A stretch of 64,000 nucleotides of DNA. Source: Phreatobacter stygius. GTDB taxonomy: Bacteria > Pseudomonadota > Alphaproteobacteria > Rhizobiales > Phreatobacteraceae. The notes beneath the pieces are model-generated. The model worked only from the letters and a program-made list of their open reading frames with translations, was not told the origin of the DNA and made no database searches. The position numbers and the translations under genes were made by a program. The stretch's first letter is position 1. Each line of letters starts with the position of its first letter. Shown one piece after another: positions 51,321-61,200 of this stretch. Where the stretch lies: contig NZ_CP039690.1 of the NCBI RefSeq assembly GCF_005144885.1, positions 5,221,001 through 5,285,000 on the forward strand. The letters are read 5' to 3'.

Positions 51321-53678
51321 CTATTCGGAGACGACGTAGGTATGAAGCCTGACGCGGCCCGACGCATCGATCTCGCGGTAGAGGCCCTGGATCTCCACCT
51401 CGAAGCCGGGGAAGGTGTTGAAACAGGTCTCGAACATCTTGAGATAGTCGATCATCGGCTGTGCCCGCTCGGTCAGCCGCTCACCCGGCACGATGGTGGC
51501 GATGCCCGGCGGATAGACCACGAAGGGCGTCGTCGCGATGCGGCCGGCAATCGCGTCGATGGGCAGGTAGTCGACGTCGTTGCGGGTCAGGCAGCGCGCC
51601 GCGTCATGGGGCGACATGGCGATCTCGGGCAGGTGCCCGGCCGAAAACTGCTTGGCCTGCAGGGCGCTGACATTGGCGTCGCGAAAGAAGCGGTGCATGT
51701 CGGCGCAGAGATCGCGCAGGCGCACGCCGGCATAACGCGCCGGCCGGCGCCTGAAGAATTCCGGGATGGCCTCTTCCAGCAGCACATTGTCGTCGTGCAG
51801 CTTCTTGAAGGCGACGAGCCCGCTGATCAGCGTGCCGGCCTTGCTGGCCTCGACCCCCGGCGTCAGCAGGAAGAGCAGCGAATTGAGGTCGTTCTTCTCG
51901 GCGACGATGCGGTTCTCACGCAAATATTGGGCAACCACCGGGGCAGGGATGCCGTGTTCGGCATAGGTGCCGGTGGCGCGGTCGAAGCCAGGCGTCAGCA
52001 GCGTCAGCTTGTTCGGGTCGGTCATGGCGAAGCCCGGCGTCATGCCGGCAAAGCCGTGCCAGGCGGCATCGGGCGCCAATTGCCAATAGGCCGGATTGGT
52101 GGCGAGCTGGTCGGTGCCGACCGTCTCCCAGGCGACGTGATGCACGCCGCCGTCGCGCGAGACATCGGGAATTTCCACCCGGTCCGGCACGAAAGGCTCG
52201 AAGAACCAGCGGCGCTCGGGCCGCGCTTCCTTTTCCTCGAACTCGCGGCGCACGGCGCGGATCTTCTTGCGCAGCTCGATGCCGAGCCGGATCGTATCGT
52301 CCCACAACACCTCGCCCGAGCGCCCCTTCATCATCTGCGCGCCGACGTCGAGGGACGCGAACAGCGGATAGAAGGGCGAGGTCGAGGCATATTGCATGAA
52401 GCTCTCGTTGAAGCGCCGGTGCTCGACCCGCCGCTTCTGGCCACGGATGTGGCGGTCCTTCATGTGGATCTGCGAGGCCTGCGAGAAGCTCGCCAACTGC
52501 TTGTGGGTCGACTGGGTCGCGATGATGCCTGGCGCATCCGGACCGAGGTCCTGGAGCCCCATGGCGAACCGCCCGGCATAGAGCGGGTGGAATTTCATGA
52601 AGCCGGCCCAGGCCTCGTCGAACAGGATGTAGTCGCAGAGATGGCCAATGCGCTTGAGGATCATCTCGGCGCTGTGGATCGTGCCGTCATAGGTGCACTG
52701 CTCGACCACGGCGACGCGGAATGGTCGTGGTTTGCGCCAGGCTTCCGGGTCCTTGACCAGCGGATGGGTGCGGATGCGCTCGCGCAGCGCCTCTTCGTCG
52801 AAGGCCTCCCAGCACATCGGCCCGATCAGTCCCCAGGCGTTGCGGACGGTGGGGATATAGACGGGAATGCCGCCGCCGATCAGCAGGGCGCCGTGGTGGG
52901 CGGCCTTGTGGTTGTTGCGGTCGAACAGCACCAGGTCGCCATCGGTGACGAGCGCGGCGAGTGCCACCTTGTTGGAGGTCGAGGTGCCGTTGAGCACGAA
53001 ATAGGTCTTTTCCGCGCCGAAGATCTTGGCGGCTTCCTTCTGCGCCTGCAGGGCCGGGCCCTCATGGGTCAGGAGGTCGCCGAGGTCGAGCACGGAATTG
53101 TCGAGGTCGTCGCGGAACACCGCCTCGCCGAGATGTTCCATGAACACCCGGCCGATCGGGCTGCGCGAGTAGAACACGCCGCCATTATGGCCCGGGCAGG
53201 TCCAGAGCTGGTTGCCCTCTTCGGCGTAGTCGACCAGCGCGCCGAAGAACGGCGTCTTCAGCGTCTCGGCATATTGTTTGAGCCGGCTGACGAGATTCTT
53301 GGCGATGAAGGCGGGCGTCTCCTCGGAGAGGAAGACGTAGCCGTCGATGAAGTCGAGCACCTCGACCGGCAGATCCTCGAAGCGCTTGCGGCGGATCAAC
53401 AGGATGATCGGGAAGTCGAGACCGCGACGGCGCATCAGGTTGATCAGCGCCGCGGTCTTGCCCTCCAGGCCCTTCTTGCCCCAGTCGACCACCATGCAGC
53501 CAATGGCGGCATCGGTCTGCACCGCGATCTCGGCGTCCTCCAGCTTGCGCGCCTTGACCACCTCGAAACCGGATCGCTCGATTTCCTCGACGATCTGGTT
53601 GAACCGGATGCCCTCGAGGTCATCGGTGTCGAAGGCCGGTGTCGCGAACAGGAAGGTGAATCGTCGGAAATATTCCAT
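51321..53678 (-). CDS. Orn/Lys/Arg decarboxylase, fold type I PLP enzyme
   Basis: This 785-residue enzyme decarboxylates a basic amino acid to a polyamine precursor. The N-terminal response-regulator-like wing domain covers about 1-130. The PLP core includes CPGHNGGVFYSRSP, NGTSTSNKVAL, HHGALLIGGG, FDEAWAGFMKFHPLY and STHKQLASFSQASQIH, whose Lys should bind PLP. The C-terminal domain follows. ATG at 53678 matches the start of the wing domain. Which amino acid it uses cannot be told; arginine or lysine are likely. Confidence 0.93.
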   Translation of the reverse strand: MEYFRRFTFLFATPAFDTDDLEGIRFNQIVEEIERSGFEVVKARKLEDAEIAVQTDAAIGCMVVDWGKKGLEGKTAALINLMRRRGLDFPIILLIRRKRFEDLPVEVLDFIDGYVFLSEETPAFIAKNLVSRLKQYAETLKTPFFGALVDYAEEGNQLWTCPGHNGGVFYSRSPIGRVFMEHLGEAVFRDDLDNSVLDLGDLLTHEGPALQAQKEAAKIFGAEKTYFVLNGTSTSNKVALAALVTDGDLVLFDRNNHKAAHHGALLIGGGIPVYIPTVRNAWGLIGPMCWEAFDEEALRERIRTHPLVKDPEAWRKPRPFRVAVVEQCTYDGTIHSAEMILKRIGHLCDYILFDEAWAGFMKFHPLYAGRFAMGLQDLGPDAPGIIATQSTHKQLASFSQASQIHMKDRHIRGQKRRVEHRRFNESFMQYASTSPFYPLFASLDVGAQMMKGRSGEVLWDDTIRLGIELRKKIRAVRREFEEKEARPERRWFFEPFVPDRVEIPDVSRDGGVHHVAWETVGTDQLATNPAYWQLAPDAAWHGFAGMTPGFAMTDPNKLTLLTPGFDRATGTYAEHGIPAPVVAQYLRENRIVAEKNDLNSLLFLLTPGVEASKAGTLISGLVAFKKLHDDNVLLEEAIPEFFRRRPARYAGVRLRDLCADMHRFFRDANVSALQAKQFSAGHLPEIAMSPHDAARCLTRNDVDYLPIDAIAGRIATTPFVVYPPGIATIVPGERLTERAQPMIDYLKMFETCFNTFPGFEVEIQGLYREIDASGRVRLHTYVVSE

Positions 53679-53775
53679 GGGTGCCCCGATCGTGTCCGAT
53701 GCGTGCTGTCGACGGCTTAGATGACACCGCGGTGACGATCGCTGTCGATAGCTGTTTCGGACGGGGAAAAATGCG

Positions 53776-54744
53776 TCACGCTTGCGGAGGCGCGGCGCTT
53801 CCATTCCTGCCACGCAGCTCCGCCGAGGGCACGGCGACCCAATCGCCATTGGCGACAAGCGTCGCGATCTCGTCGATGACGAGGTCGACCAGCGCGCGGG
53901 TGGCGCGCGTGTCGGTGCGGCTGGAGGGCAGCGCCAGGATGATCTGCCTGGTCACCTTCGGCTTCTCCAGGGGCGCGGTCTTGAACAGCCCGGCGCGTTC
54001 CTCGCGCCTGATCGCCGAGATCGGCAATACGGTGTAGCCGAGGCCAGCCTCGACCAGGTCCTTCAGGACGCGGAAGGAATCGGCCTCGAACCTGACGGTG
54101 AGATCGATCCGGGCCTTTTGCGCGGCGGTCTCGACCACCGCGCGAAGGCCGTGGCTGCGGCTCGGCAGCACCAGCTCCAGGCCGGCGAGCGCCGCCACCG
54201 GCATGGGCACCTCGGCGTCGAGCCGTGCTGTCGAAGGGCCAACCAGGACCAGTTCCTCGTAGAGCAGGTCGGTGACGCGCAGGTGCAGGTCCGAACTCGG
54301 TCCGTAGAGCAAGGTCGCGTCGACGTCGCCCCGGTGCAGCCAGTCGACCAGGTGGCCGGCATAACCTTCGACGATCCGGAGCGAAATGCCCGGAAGCTCG
54401 GCGGCGACCCGGCGCGCCAGGCGGGCCGCCAGCACATAAGACACGGTCGGCATCATGCCGAGCGCGACCGTTCCGCTCGGCACCGTGCGCAGCGACCTGA
54501 CGTCGTCGATGGACGTTTCCAGCTGGTGCACCAGGCCGGCGACACGGGCGAGCAATTCCTGGCCCGCTTCGGTCATCTGCATGCCGCGGCCGTAGCGAAT
54601 GAACAGCGGCATGCCGATCTCGGCTTCCAGCAGCTTGATCTGGCGCGACAGGGCCGGCTGGGCCAGGCGGAGCCGGTCCGACGCCTTGCTGAGCGAGCCG
54701 GTTTCGGCAACGCGAATGAAGGTCTTGAGCTGCTTGAGGTCCAC
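53776..54744 (-). CDS. LysR-family transcriptional regulator
   Basis: This 322-residue regulator has the winged helix DLKQLKTFIRVAETGSLSKASDRLRLAQPALSRQIKLLE. A LysR effector domain follows, with VLPISAIRREERAGLFKTAP near the end. GTG start at 54744. It is divergent from the split thiamine-diphosphate enzyme genes, with 171 bp between them, and is their likely regulator. Confidence 0.92.
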   Translation of the reverse strand: MDLKQLKTFIRVAETGSLSKASDRLRLAQPALSRQIKLLEAEIGMPLFIRYGRGMQMTEAGQELLARVAGLVHQLETSIDDVRSLRTVPSGTVALGMMPTVSYVLAARLARRVAAELPGISLRIVEGYAGHLVDWLHRGDVDATLLYGPSSDLHLRVTDLLYEELVLVGPSTARLDAEVPMPVAALAGLELVLPSRSHGLRAVVETAAQKARIDLTVRFEADSFRVLKDLVEAGLGYTVLPISAIRREERAGLFKTAPLEKPKVTRQIILALPSSRTDTRATRALVDLVIDEIATLVANGDWVAVPSAELRGRNGSAAPPQA

Positions 54745-54915
54745 CGCTTGCCTTCAGGATCGGGAATAGCTTGAGCCAAGCATTGCCGTTCTTCGAAAGC
54801 GGAGGCAAGGCCGCCCTTCGAGATCGGCGATAGGTGCTATCGCCAGATTGTCATTCTCCGGGGCGATGCGGACTGCGATGGATCGGCCCAACGGACTTTG
54901 CCGGAGGGACAGGAC

Positions 54916-55500
54916 ATGACGGCGCAGGACATGACGGCGCAGGACGTGCCCGTGACAGGGGCGGACGGATCGGCCGGGGCGACCATCCGCCAAGGCTGGC
55001 CCGACGACATCTTCGACTGTCTGCGGGAATTCGGCGTGCGCCAGGTTCCCTACGTGCCCGACGGCGGCCACGCGCGGCTGATCAGCCGGGTCCATCAGGA
55101 GCCCAGCATGCGCGGCATCGCACTGACTTCGGAACAGGAGGGCATCGCGGTTGCGGCCGGCGCCTGGCTCGGCGGCCAGCGCGCGGCACTGCTGATGCAG
55201 TCCAGCGGTGTCGGCAACTGCGTCAACATGCTGTCGCTGATCAAGATCTGCAAATTCCCGCTGCTCATGCTCGTCACCATGCGCGGCGAATGGGGCGAGT
55301 TTAACCCCTGGCAGGTGCCGATGGGGTCGACCACCCCGGACGCCTTGCGGCTGATGGACGTCCAGGTCCAGCGCGCCGACCGCCCGGACGAGGTCGGCGA
55401 CGTCGTCCGGCATGCCGCCACCATGGCCTATGGCGGCGGTTCGGCCATGGCCGTGCTGCTGTCCCAGCGCCTGGTCGGCGCCAAGGTCTTTACCCGGTAG
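54916..55500 (+). CDS. Thiamine diphosphate enzyme, alpha (pyrimidine-binding) subunit, ComD-like
   Basis: This 194-residue subunit matches sulfopyruvate/phosphonopyruvate decarboxylase alpha chains. It has DIFDCLREFGVRQVPYVPDG, LTSEQEGIAVAAGAWLGG with the catalytic Glu, and MQSSGVGNCVNMLSLIK. GGAGGGAC precedes ATG at 54916. The first codons are a 15-bp direct repeat (MTAQDMTAQD), and ATG at 54931 in the second copy is also possible. It is followed by the beta subunit gene 9 bp later. Confidence 0.9.
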   Translation: MTAQDMTAQDVPVTGADGSAGATIRQGWPDDIFDCLREFGVRQVPYVPDGGHARLISRVHQEPSMRGIALTSEQEGIAVAAGAWLGGQRAALLMQSSGVGNCVNMLSLIKICKFPLLMLVTMRGEWGEFNPWQVPMGSTTPDALRLMDVQVQRADRPDEVGDVVRHAATMAYGGGSAMAVLLSQRLVGAKVFTR

Positions 55501-55509
55501 GAGCCGATC

Positions 55510-56094
55510 ATGTCCTCGAACCATCTCGATCGCAGGCAGGCCGTCGCGCGCCTCCTGCGCGACCGCGCAAACGCCCTGGTCGTCACCGGCCTTGGATCAG
55601 CCACCTATGACGTCGCCGCCGCCGGCGACAGTCCGCGCAACTTCTACCTGTGGGGCGCCATGGGGGGCACGGCTTCGCTGGCACTCGGGCTCGCGCTGGC
55701 CCAGCCCGACACGCCGGTTATCGCCATCACCGGCGACGGCGAGATGCTGATGGGCCTTGGCAGCTTCTCGACGATCGGCCTGGCGCAGCCGGCTAACCTG
55801 ATCGTCGTCGTGCTCGACAACGGCCTTTATGGGGAGACCGGCGCGCAGCAGAGCCATACCGTCGCGACCGATCTCGCCGCGGCCGCCGGTGCCTGCGGCA
55901 TTCGCGATATCGGCGTCGTCCGCACCGAGGCCGAGCTGGAGCGGCTGGCCGCCGACATCGCGGCGCCAGGGCAGGGTCCGCGGGTCCGCGTCATCAAGAT
56001 CGACGCGGCCGAAAACGCCCGGCTGGTGCCGCTGCGCGAGGGCGCTCACGCCAAGGTCCGGTTCCGCCAGGCGCTCGGCCTCGGCGCGGAGTGA
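55510..56094 (+). CDS. Thiamine diphosphate enzyme, beta (diphosphate-binding) subunit, ComE-like
   Basis: This 194-residue subunit has FYLWGAMGGTASLALGLALAQ and the diphosphate/magnesium motif ITGDGEMLMGLGSFSTIG ending LDN. With the alpha subunit it makes up one split 2-oxoacid decarboxylase. The target could be sulfopyruvate, phosphonopyruvate or another 2-oxoacid; no coenzyme M or phosphonate genes are nearby to decide. Confidence 0.9.
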   Translation: MSSNHLDRRQAVARLLRDRANALVVTGLGSATYDVAAAGDSPRNFYLWGAMGGTASLALGLALAQPDTPVIAITGDGEMLMGLGSFSTIGLAQPANLIVVVLDNGLYGETGAQQSHTVATDLAAAAGACGIRDIGVVRTEAELERLAADIAAPGQGPRVRVIKIDAAENARLVPLREGAHAKVRFRQALGLGAE

Positions 56095-56128
56095 TCGACC
56101 CGGCCGGGCGCACCGCTGGCTCAGCCGG

Positions 56129-56818
56129 TCACCGGCCCCCGCGGTCCCGGCTGAGTTCGCCGAGCTGGGTCCAGACCGTTCTGAAGATCTTGCGCACATA
56201 GCTCTCGATGGATTCGCTCTGCGGCCGGCTGCGCCAGCCCTCGCCGCCGATCCGCATGGCGCCGATCGTGACCATGGCAATGAGCCGCGCGCGCGGCTTG
56301 TCGGCGTCATCGGTGACCCGGTCGGCCAGTGCCGCGGCCAGCGTCTGTTCCAGCCTGGCATATTTCAGCTGGTCGCGAGCGCCCAGCGCCGGCGTCGCGT
56401 GGATCAGTTCGCCAATGGCCATGGCGCGCGGCTGCGTCGCCGCGATGACCGCCTCGACCAGGGCTTCCTCGACGACCTGGGTCAGTGGTTCGCCCGGCGG
56501 CCGCGCGGCGACCGCTGCCGCCAGCGCCGTGCCGAAATTATCCTGCCAGGCAAAGACCACATCTTCCTTTGTGGCGAAATAATCGAAAAAGCTGCGCTTG
56601 GAGACATCCGCGGCGGCCGCGATGTCGTCGACCGTGGTGGCCTCGAAGCCGCGCTCGAGGAACAGTGTCATGGCCGCTTCCGAGATGCGCTCGCGGGTCT
56701 GCCGGCGCTTGCGCTCGCGCAGGCCTTCGGGCTTGCCTTCGGAACCCTGGTCCGCGGCCGCCTTGTCCGTGCCTGCCTTGACGCCTGACTGAGCCAAACC
56801 GCGTCGTCTCCCGATCAT
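56129..56818 (-). CDS. TetR-family transcriptional regulator
   Basis: This 229-residue regulator has a charged N-terminal tail and a TetR helix-turn-helix (RISEAAMTLFLERGFEATTVDDIAAAADVSKRSFFDYFATKED, given here only as a motif region at about 44-86). A ligand-binding helical domain follows. An imperfect inverted repeat of ATCACCGCCG type spans 56815-56838 at the start codon and may be an autoregulatory site. Target unknown. Confidence 0.9.
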   Translation of the reverse strand: MIGRRRGLAQSGVKAGTDKAAADQGSEGKPEGLRERKRRQTRERISEAAMTLFLERGFEATTVDDIAAAADVSKRSFFDYFATKEDVVFAWQDNFGTALAAAVAARPPGEPLTQVVEEALVEAVIAATQPRAMAIGELIHATPALGARDQLKYARLEQTLAAALADRVTDDADKPRARLIAMVTIGAMRIGGEGWRSRPQSESIESYVRKIFRTVWTQLGELSRDRGGR

Positions 56819-56924
56819 CCGCCGCGACGGCGGTGATGCATATAACGTCAGCCGATCGTCGAGGCAAAAGGCCCTTGCCGATCAGCCGAGCGGCGCACCG
56901 GATGGCTGGAACGGTCGTTCTCCA

Positions 56925-57055
56925 CAGGCTCTTGTTCCCTTCTCCCCAGGCTGCGCACAGGCTTTTGCGCCGGGTTGATCCAGGTTTCATCCCCAGGCTT
57001 CGCTCTGGGGTCTTCCAGGGTTTTCCCAGGGGTTTTCCAAAGGTTCTCCCCAGGG
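56925..57055. repeat. CCAGG-rich stretch with a hairpin
   Basis: CAGG is repeated about eight times in short intervals over this 130-bp stretch. CCCCAG (56991-56996) pairs with CTGGGG (57005-57010) around GCTTCGCT. It lies just after the phospholipid methyltransferase stop (57063) and may end that transcript. Confidence 0.5.
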
Positions 57056-57062
57056 CCGCGGA

Positions 57063-57710
57063 TCAACCGGCCGGACCCTCGCCGGACATGCGCCGTGTCT
57101 CGCCGAAGCCGCCGCGCATGATGCCGATCGGCTGACGCCGGACGATCCGGTAGACGGCGGCCGGCGGCAGGTTGCGCACTGTGTGCCCGACGCGGGTGGC
57201 CTTCAGTCCGAGCCGGTCGAGAATCGGCCGCGGTACCGGGCAGCGCGGCCCGTAGGTGAACTGATAGAAGGCGCCGCCGGGCCTGACATAGCTGAAGGCG
57301 CCCTGCAGGATCGAGGTGACCTTGCGCGGCGACATCGACAGCAAGGGCAGGCCGCTGACGACGGCGCCGACCGGCGCGCCGGAAAACAGGTCGAAGCGGG
57401 CAAGCTGGCCGGCATCCATCCACAGCACCCTGGCCCTTGGAAAGCGCAGCTGCAGCATGCGGGTGAAATCCGAGCCATATTCGACGAGCGTCAGGTCGCT
57501 CTCGCGGACGCCGCGGGCCAGCAGCGTCCGGGTGAACACGCCGGTTCCCGGCCCGAGTTCGATCACTGGTCCGTCGTCGGGCGAAATCTCCTGCGTCATC
57601 AGGCGGGCGAGCGTCGCGCCCGAGGGCGCGACCGCGGCGACCCGCAGCGGATTGGCGATCCACAGGCGGAAAAACTGAAAGGTATCCGAACAGGTGGTTG
57701 CGCTGGTCAT
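57063..57710 (-). CDS. Phospholipid N-methyltransferase (PmtA-type) SAM-dependent methyltransferase
   Basis: This 215-residue enzyme has the small rhizobial PmtA layout: FFRLWIANPLRVAAVAPSGATLARLM, the SAM motif VIELGPGTGVFTRTLLARG, VEYGSDFTRML and VVSGLPLLSMSP. Such enzymes methylate phosphatidylethanolamine toward phosphatidylcholine at the inner membrane. An inverted repeat TTGCA-N5-TGCAA lies 54-68 bp upstream of the ATG. Confidence 0.88.
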   Translation of the reverse strand: MTSATTCSDTFQFFRLWIANPLRVAAVAPSGATLARLMTQEISPDDGPVIELGPGTGVFTRTLLARGVRESDLTLVEYGSDFTRMLQLRFPRARVLWMDAGQLARFDLFSGAPVGAVVSGLPLLSMSPRKVTSILQGAFSYVRPGGAFYQFTYGPRCPVPRPILDRLGLKATRVGHTVRNLPPAAVYRIVRRQPIGIMRGGFGETRRMSGEGPAG

Positions 57711-57763
57711 GGCAGGTTCCGGAGGTGGGCAAGGACAGATGCTTATCTGTACTTATTGCAATT

Positions 57764-57778
57764 TTGCACTTGATGCAA
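57764..57778. promoter_or_regulatory. Inverted repeat upstream of the phospholipid methyltransferase gene
   Basis: TTGCACTTGATGCAA (TTGCA-N5-TGCAA) lies in an AT-richer stretch 54-68 bp upstream of the ATG. It could be a regulator site or a -35-like element. No matching regulator was identified. Confidence 0.4.
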
Positions 57779-57882
57779 GATATGCAGGCGCCGGAACCGA
57801 AGCAAGAGCCCTGCCCGAAGACGGAGCGAGAGCTTCGCCCGGGGCAGAAGCAAGGGCTCGCCCGGCATCCAATCGTCACGGT

Positions 57883-58236
57883 TCAGCGGATGACGAGCCC
57901 GGGAAACTCGCCTGGCCTTGCCCGGCCGAAGAAGCTGGCCACGAAATCGCAATAGGCCGGCATGCCTTCGCTCGCGACGCGCGACCCGGCCTCGTTATAG
58001 GACATCAGGAAGTCGCTGCGGTATTGGCTGCGGATCTGCGCGACGGTCAGGCCGGGACCGAGCATCCCTAGCATCGGCGTGGGATCGAATGTGATGCCCG
58101 GACAGGCGCCGGCCTCGACCCGCATGAGAAAGGCGATCGCGCCGACGATGTCGCCCGGCTTCATCGAAGCCGCCGAGGCCGGGCCGGTCGCCCCGGCGAG
58201 CAGGGCGACCGCGAGCGCGGTCATGATTGGCTTCAT
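57883..58236 (-). CDS. Secreted hypothetical protein
   Basis: This 117-residue protein has a signal peptide (IMTALAVALLAGATGPASAAS). The mature part contains ACPGITFDPTPMLGML and a final CDFVASFFG, with two Cys. It lies 55 bp after the autotransporter gene on the same strand and may be co-transcribed. No family was recognised. Confidence 0.75.
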   Translation of the reverse strand: MKPIMTALAVALLAGATGPASAASMKPGDIVGAIAFLMRVEAGACPGITFDPTPMLGMLGPGLTVAQIRSQYRSDFLMSYNEAGSRVASEGMPAYCDFVASFFGRARPGEFPGLVIR

Positions 58237-58290
58237 CGCTAGGCTTTCTGTCTGCCGCCGGACCGGCGCGAAGATCTTGGGCGCGGCTGG

Positions 58291-61200
58291 TCAGAATTTC
58301 ACGGCGAAGTTGCCGCGCACGGTCTGGTCGGTGAGGCCCGAGCCGAACTGGCCGCCATAGGTGATGCCGATGACGGCATTCGCGGCGAGGTTGAGATCGA
58401 CGCCGGCTTCGACGACAGCGGCATTGGCAGCGATCGGCACGCCTGAAATCGAGAACGGCGAGCCACCGGCAAAGGCCAGCGTCGAGACCGGCGTGGTGGC
58501 GCCGAAGGCGTGACGCCAGCCGAGCATGCCGCGGGCGGTGACGCTCAAGCCGTTGTCGAGGGCAAAGCCTGTCGAGGCGCGCAAGCCCAGCGTCGTGAAG
58601 GTGACGCCGCCAGTGGCACTGCGGCCGGTCAACGCGGCGGCGCCGCCGGTCTCGGTGAAGCCGTCGGTCGCGGCATTGACATAGGCGAGGTTGGCGAAGG
58701 GTTCGAACGCAGCCCGGCCGGCGCGGATGCGGTAGCCGAGTTCGCCGAAAGCTTGCGCGGTGCGCGCGCCGTAATGGCTCTTCAGCGTGTCGGCGAAGCC
58801 GGCGAAGGCGACCGAGCGGCTGGCGCCGATATCGTGCCAGGCATAGGCAAGGCCGGTGCGCAGCGCGAGGTCGCCCCACTGCGTTCCGGCATAGAGGCCA
58901 ACATGATAGTTGTCGCTGGTGAGCGATGAATTGCGGGCCCCGACGCGGATATTGCCGTGGCTGTAGCCGCCGGCCACGCCGACACGCCAGCGCTCGGCGA
59001 CCAGGCCGTCGGCGCCAATGAAGAAGCCACCGATATCGCGCCGGAGCGCCGCGGCATTGCCGTCGCCGGCGATCGATCCCCAGGCGCCGAAGGCCTGGCC
59101 CCAGACCGCGAAGCCGGCGGTATTGGCGGGCGCGGCCTGCGGTCCGTTGCGGCCATAGCTGACGACCGGCGTCGCCACCACGCCGACGCCGTCAAAGGCC
59201 GATCGGACGCGGTTGGTGACCGCCTCGCGGACGAACCGGCTGTCCTCGATCATCACGCTCCGGGCCGAGGCATGGACCTCGCCCGACAGGCTGTCGAAGG
59301 CGGCGCGCGCGGCGGCATCGGTCGGCACCGAGAGGAGGGCGTCATAAAGCGAATTGCCGCTGAGCAGGCTCTCGACGCCGCCGGCGGTGGCGATCTGGTT
59401 CGGGGTCTGGCCGACCGCGACAAAGGCCTTGGTTTGCACCGCATCGAGATAGACGTGGGTCAGGTCGTAATTGGCGACGAGGCCGATAAAGGCCGAAACC
59501 GCGATGTCGCCGGTCAATGTATAGGTGCCGGTGACGCCGCCATTGGCCTGAAGCACCGTGTAATGAGTGCCGATCACATAAGGCGCGGCGTCGAGCTTCA
59601 CCACATTGAGGAGCGCGCCGTTGGCGATCGTCGCAGTGCCGGAGGCGTTGATCCGGTCGGCCTGGCCGGTGGAGCTGAGCTCGACCTGATAGGTCGAACC
59701 TGCGGCTTGTATGACGTTGCCGGCGACAACAAGCGTGCCGATCGAATTGCCCGGCGCGATCATGCCACCGGACTGCGCAACGATGCCGCTCACAATCCCA
59801 TTGCCACCGAGTATGCCGCTGCCGGACACCGTCACCAGGGAGTTGGCGAGCGAGCCGTTCACCGCCAGCCGGCCACCGCTGACATTGGTCGCACCGGTGA
59901 AGCCGCTCGAATCGGCGGTCAGGATCGTCGTGCCGGCGATCTGGTTGATCGTGCCGAGGCCGCTGATCGCCGACGCGAATGTGTAGCTCGCATGGGTATG
60001 GTTGAAATTGATCGCGCCGGTGCCGGCGCCGAACTGGATCGCCGCGGCGTTGAGCGTGCCGGGCGGGACCGCCGCCGATCCGGCAGCGCCGCCGATAGCG
60101 AGGCTGCCAGCGGAGCCGGCCATGGTCGCGATGGCAACGCCACCGGCATTGACCACGCCGCCGTTCGAAATGACCAGCGTGCCGGTGCCGAAATAGCCAA
60201 TGCGCAGGTCCGCGCTGCTCGTCCAGGTCGAGCCCGCGCCGTCGACCGTCACGGCGCCTTTGCCGCTTGAGCCGTTGCCGATCACGCCGAAGACATCGCT
60301 GACCTTGCCGCCGCCGGCAATCGTCAGTGCGCCCGTGCCCGCAAAGCCGACGAACAGGTCTTCGACGATTGTCCAGGTGGAGCCGGGTCCGGTGATGGTG
60401 ACTTCACCGTTGGAACCAGCGCCATGGCCGATCGCGCCAAACTGGCTGCTGACATTGGCGCCGCTCGCGACATCAAGCGAACCAGTGCCGGAATTGCCTA
60501 TGGCGAGGAGGTTGCTGGTGATCCAGGTCGAGCCAACGCCCTGGACCGTGGCTGTGCCGATCGCGCCGGGGTCGTCGCCGACGACACCGTTGGCGTTGCT
60601 GACGGTGCCGCCGTCCGAAATGCTCAGCGCGCCGCTGCCGGCATAGCCGACGATGAGGCTCGAGCTGTTGGCCCATGTCGCGTTGGCGCCGCTGACCGTC
60701 ACTGTTCCGCTGGCGCCGGGCGCGTTGCCCAGAACGCCGTCGACGCTGTTGACCGTGCCGCCGCTGGTGATCGTCAGCGTGCCGGAACCGAAATTGCCGA
60801 TGGTCAGGCTGCCGCTGATGGTCCAGGCGGAATTGGCGTCGCCGACATTCACCGTTCCGGTCCCCGTGCTGCCGATGCTGCTGCTGGCGCTGCTGACGGT
60901 TCCGCCGTTGGCGATGGTCAGCGTGCCGGTGCCGCCGGTGCCGACGAACAAGGCGGAGCTGCTGGTCCAGGCCGAGCCCGCGCCGTTCACCGTGACCGTG
61001 CCGGTGGATCCGATCGAATAACCGATATGGCCGACCGTGTCCGTGACGATGCCGCCGCCGGAGATCGTCAGCGCGCCCACGCCGCCGCCGCTGACGCCGA
61101 CATAGAGGGCCGAGCTGTTGTTCCACACCGAACCCGCGCCGTCGACCGTCGCGCTGCCGTGCCCGAAGTTTCCGAGATAGCCGACGGTCGCGCTGACGGT

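Noticed and set aside
51276-53720. Very long open frame (over 800 codons) on the plus strand opposite the decarboxylase
   Set aside because: It is exactly antisense to a well-recognised PLP decarboxylase. Such long mirror frames arise from codon bias in GC-rich DNA. Its translation shows no family motif.
56848-57879. A 343-codon leftward frame over the phospholipid methyltransferase
   Set aside because: It is in another frame of the same strand as a clear SAM methyltransferase and is Arg/Pro rich without motifs.
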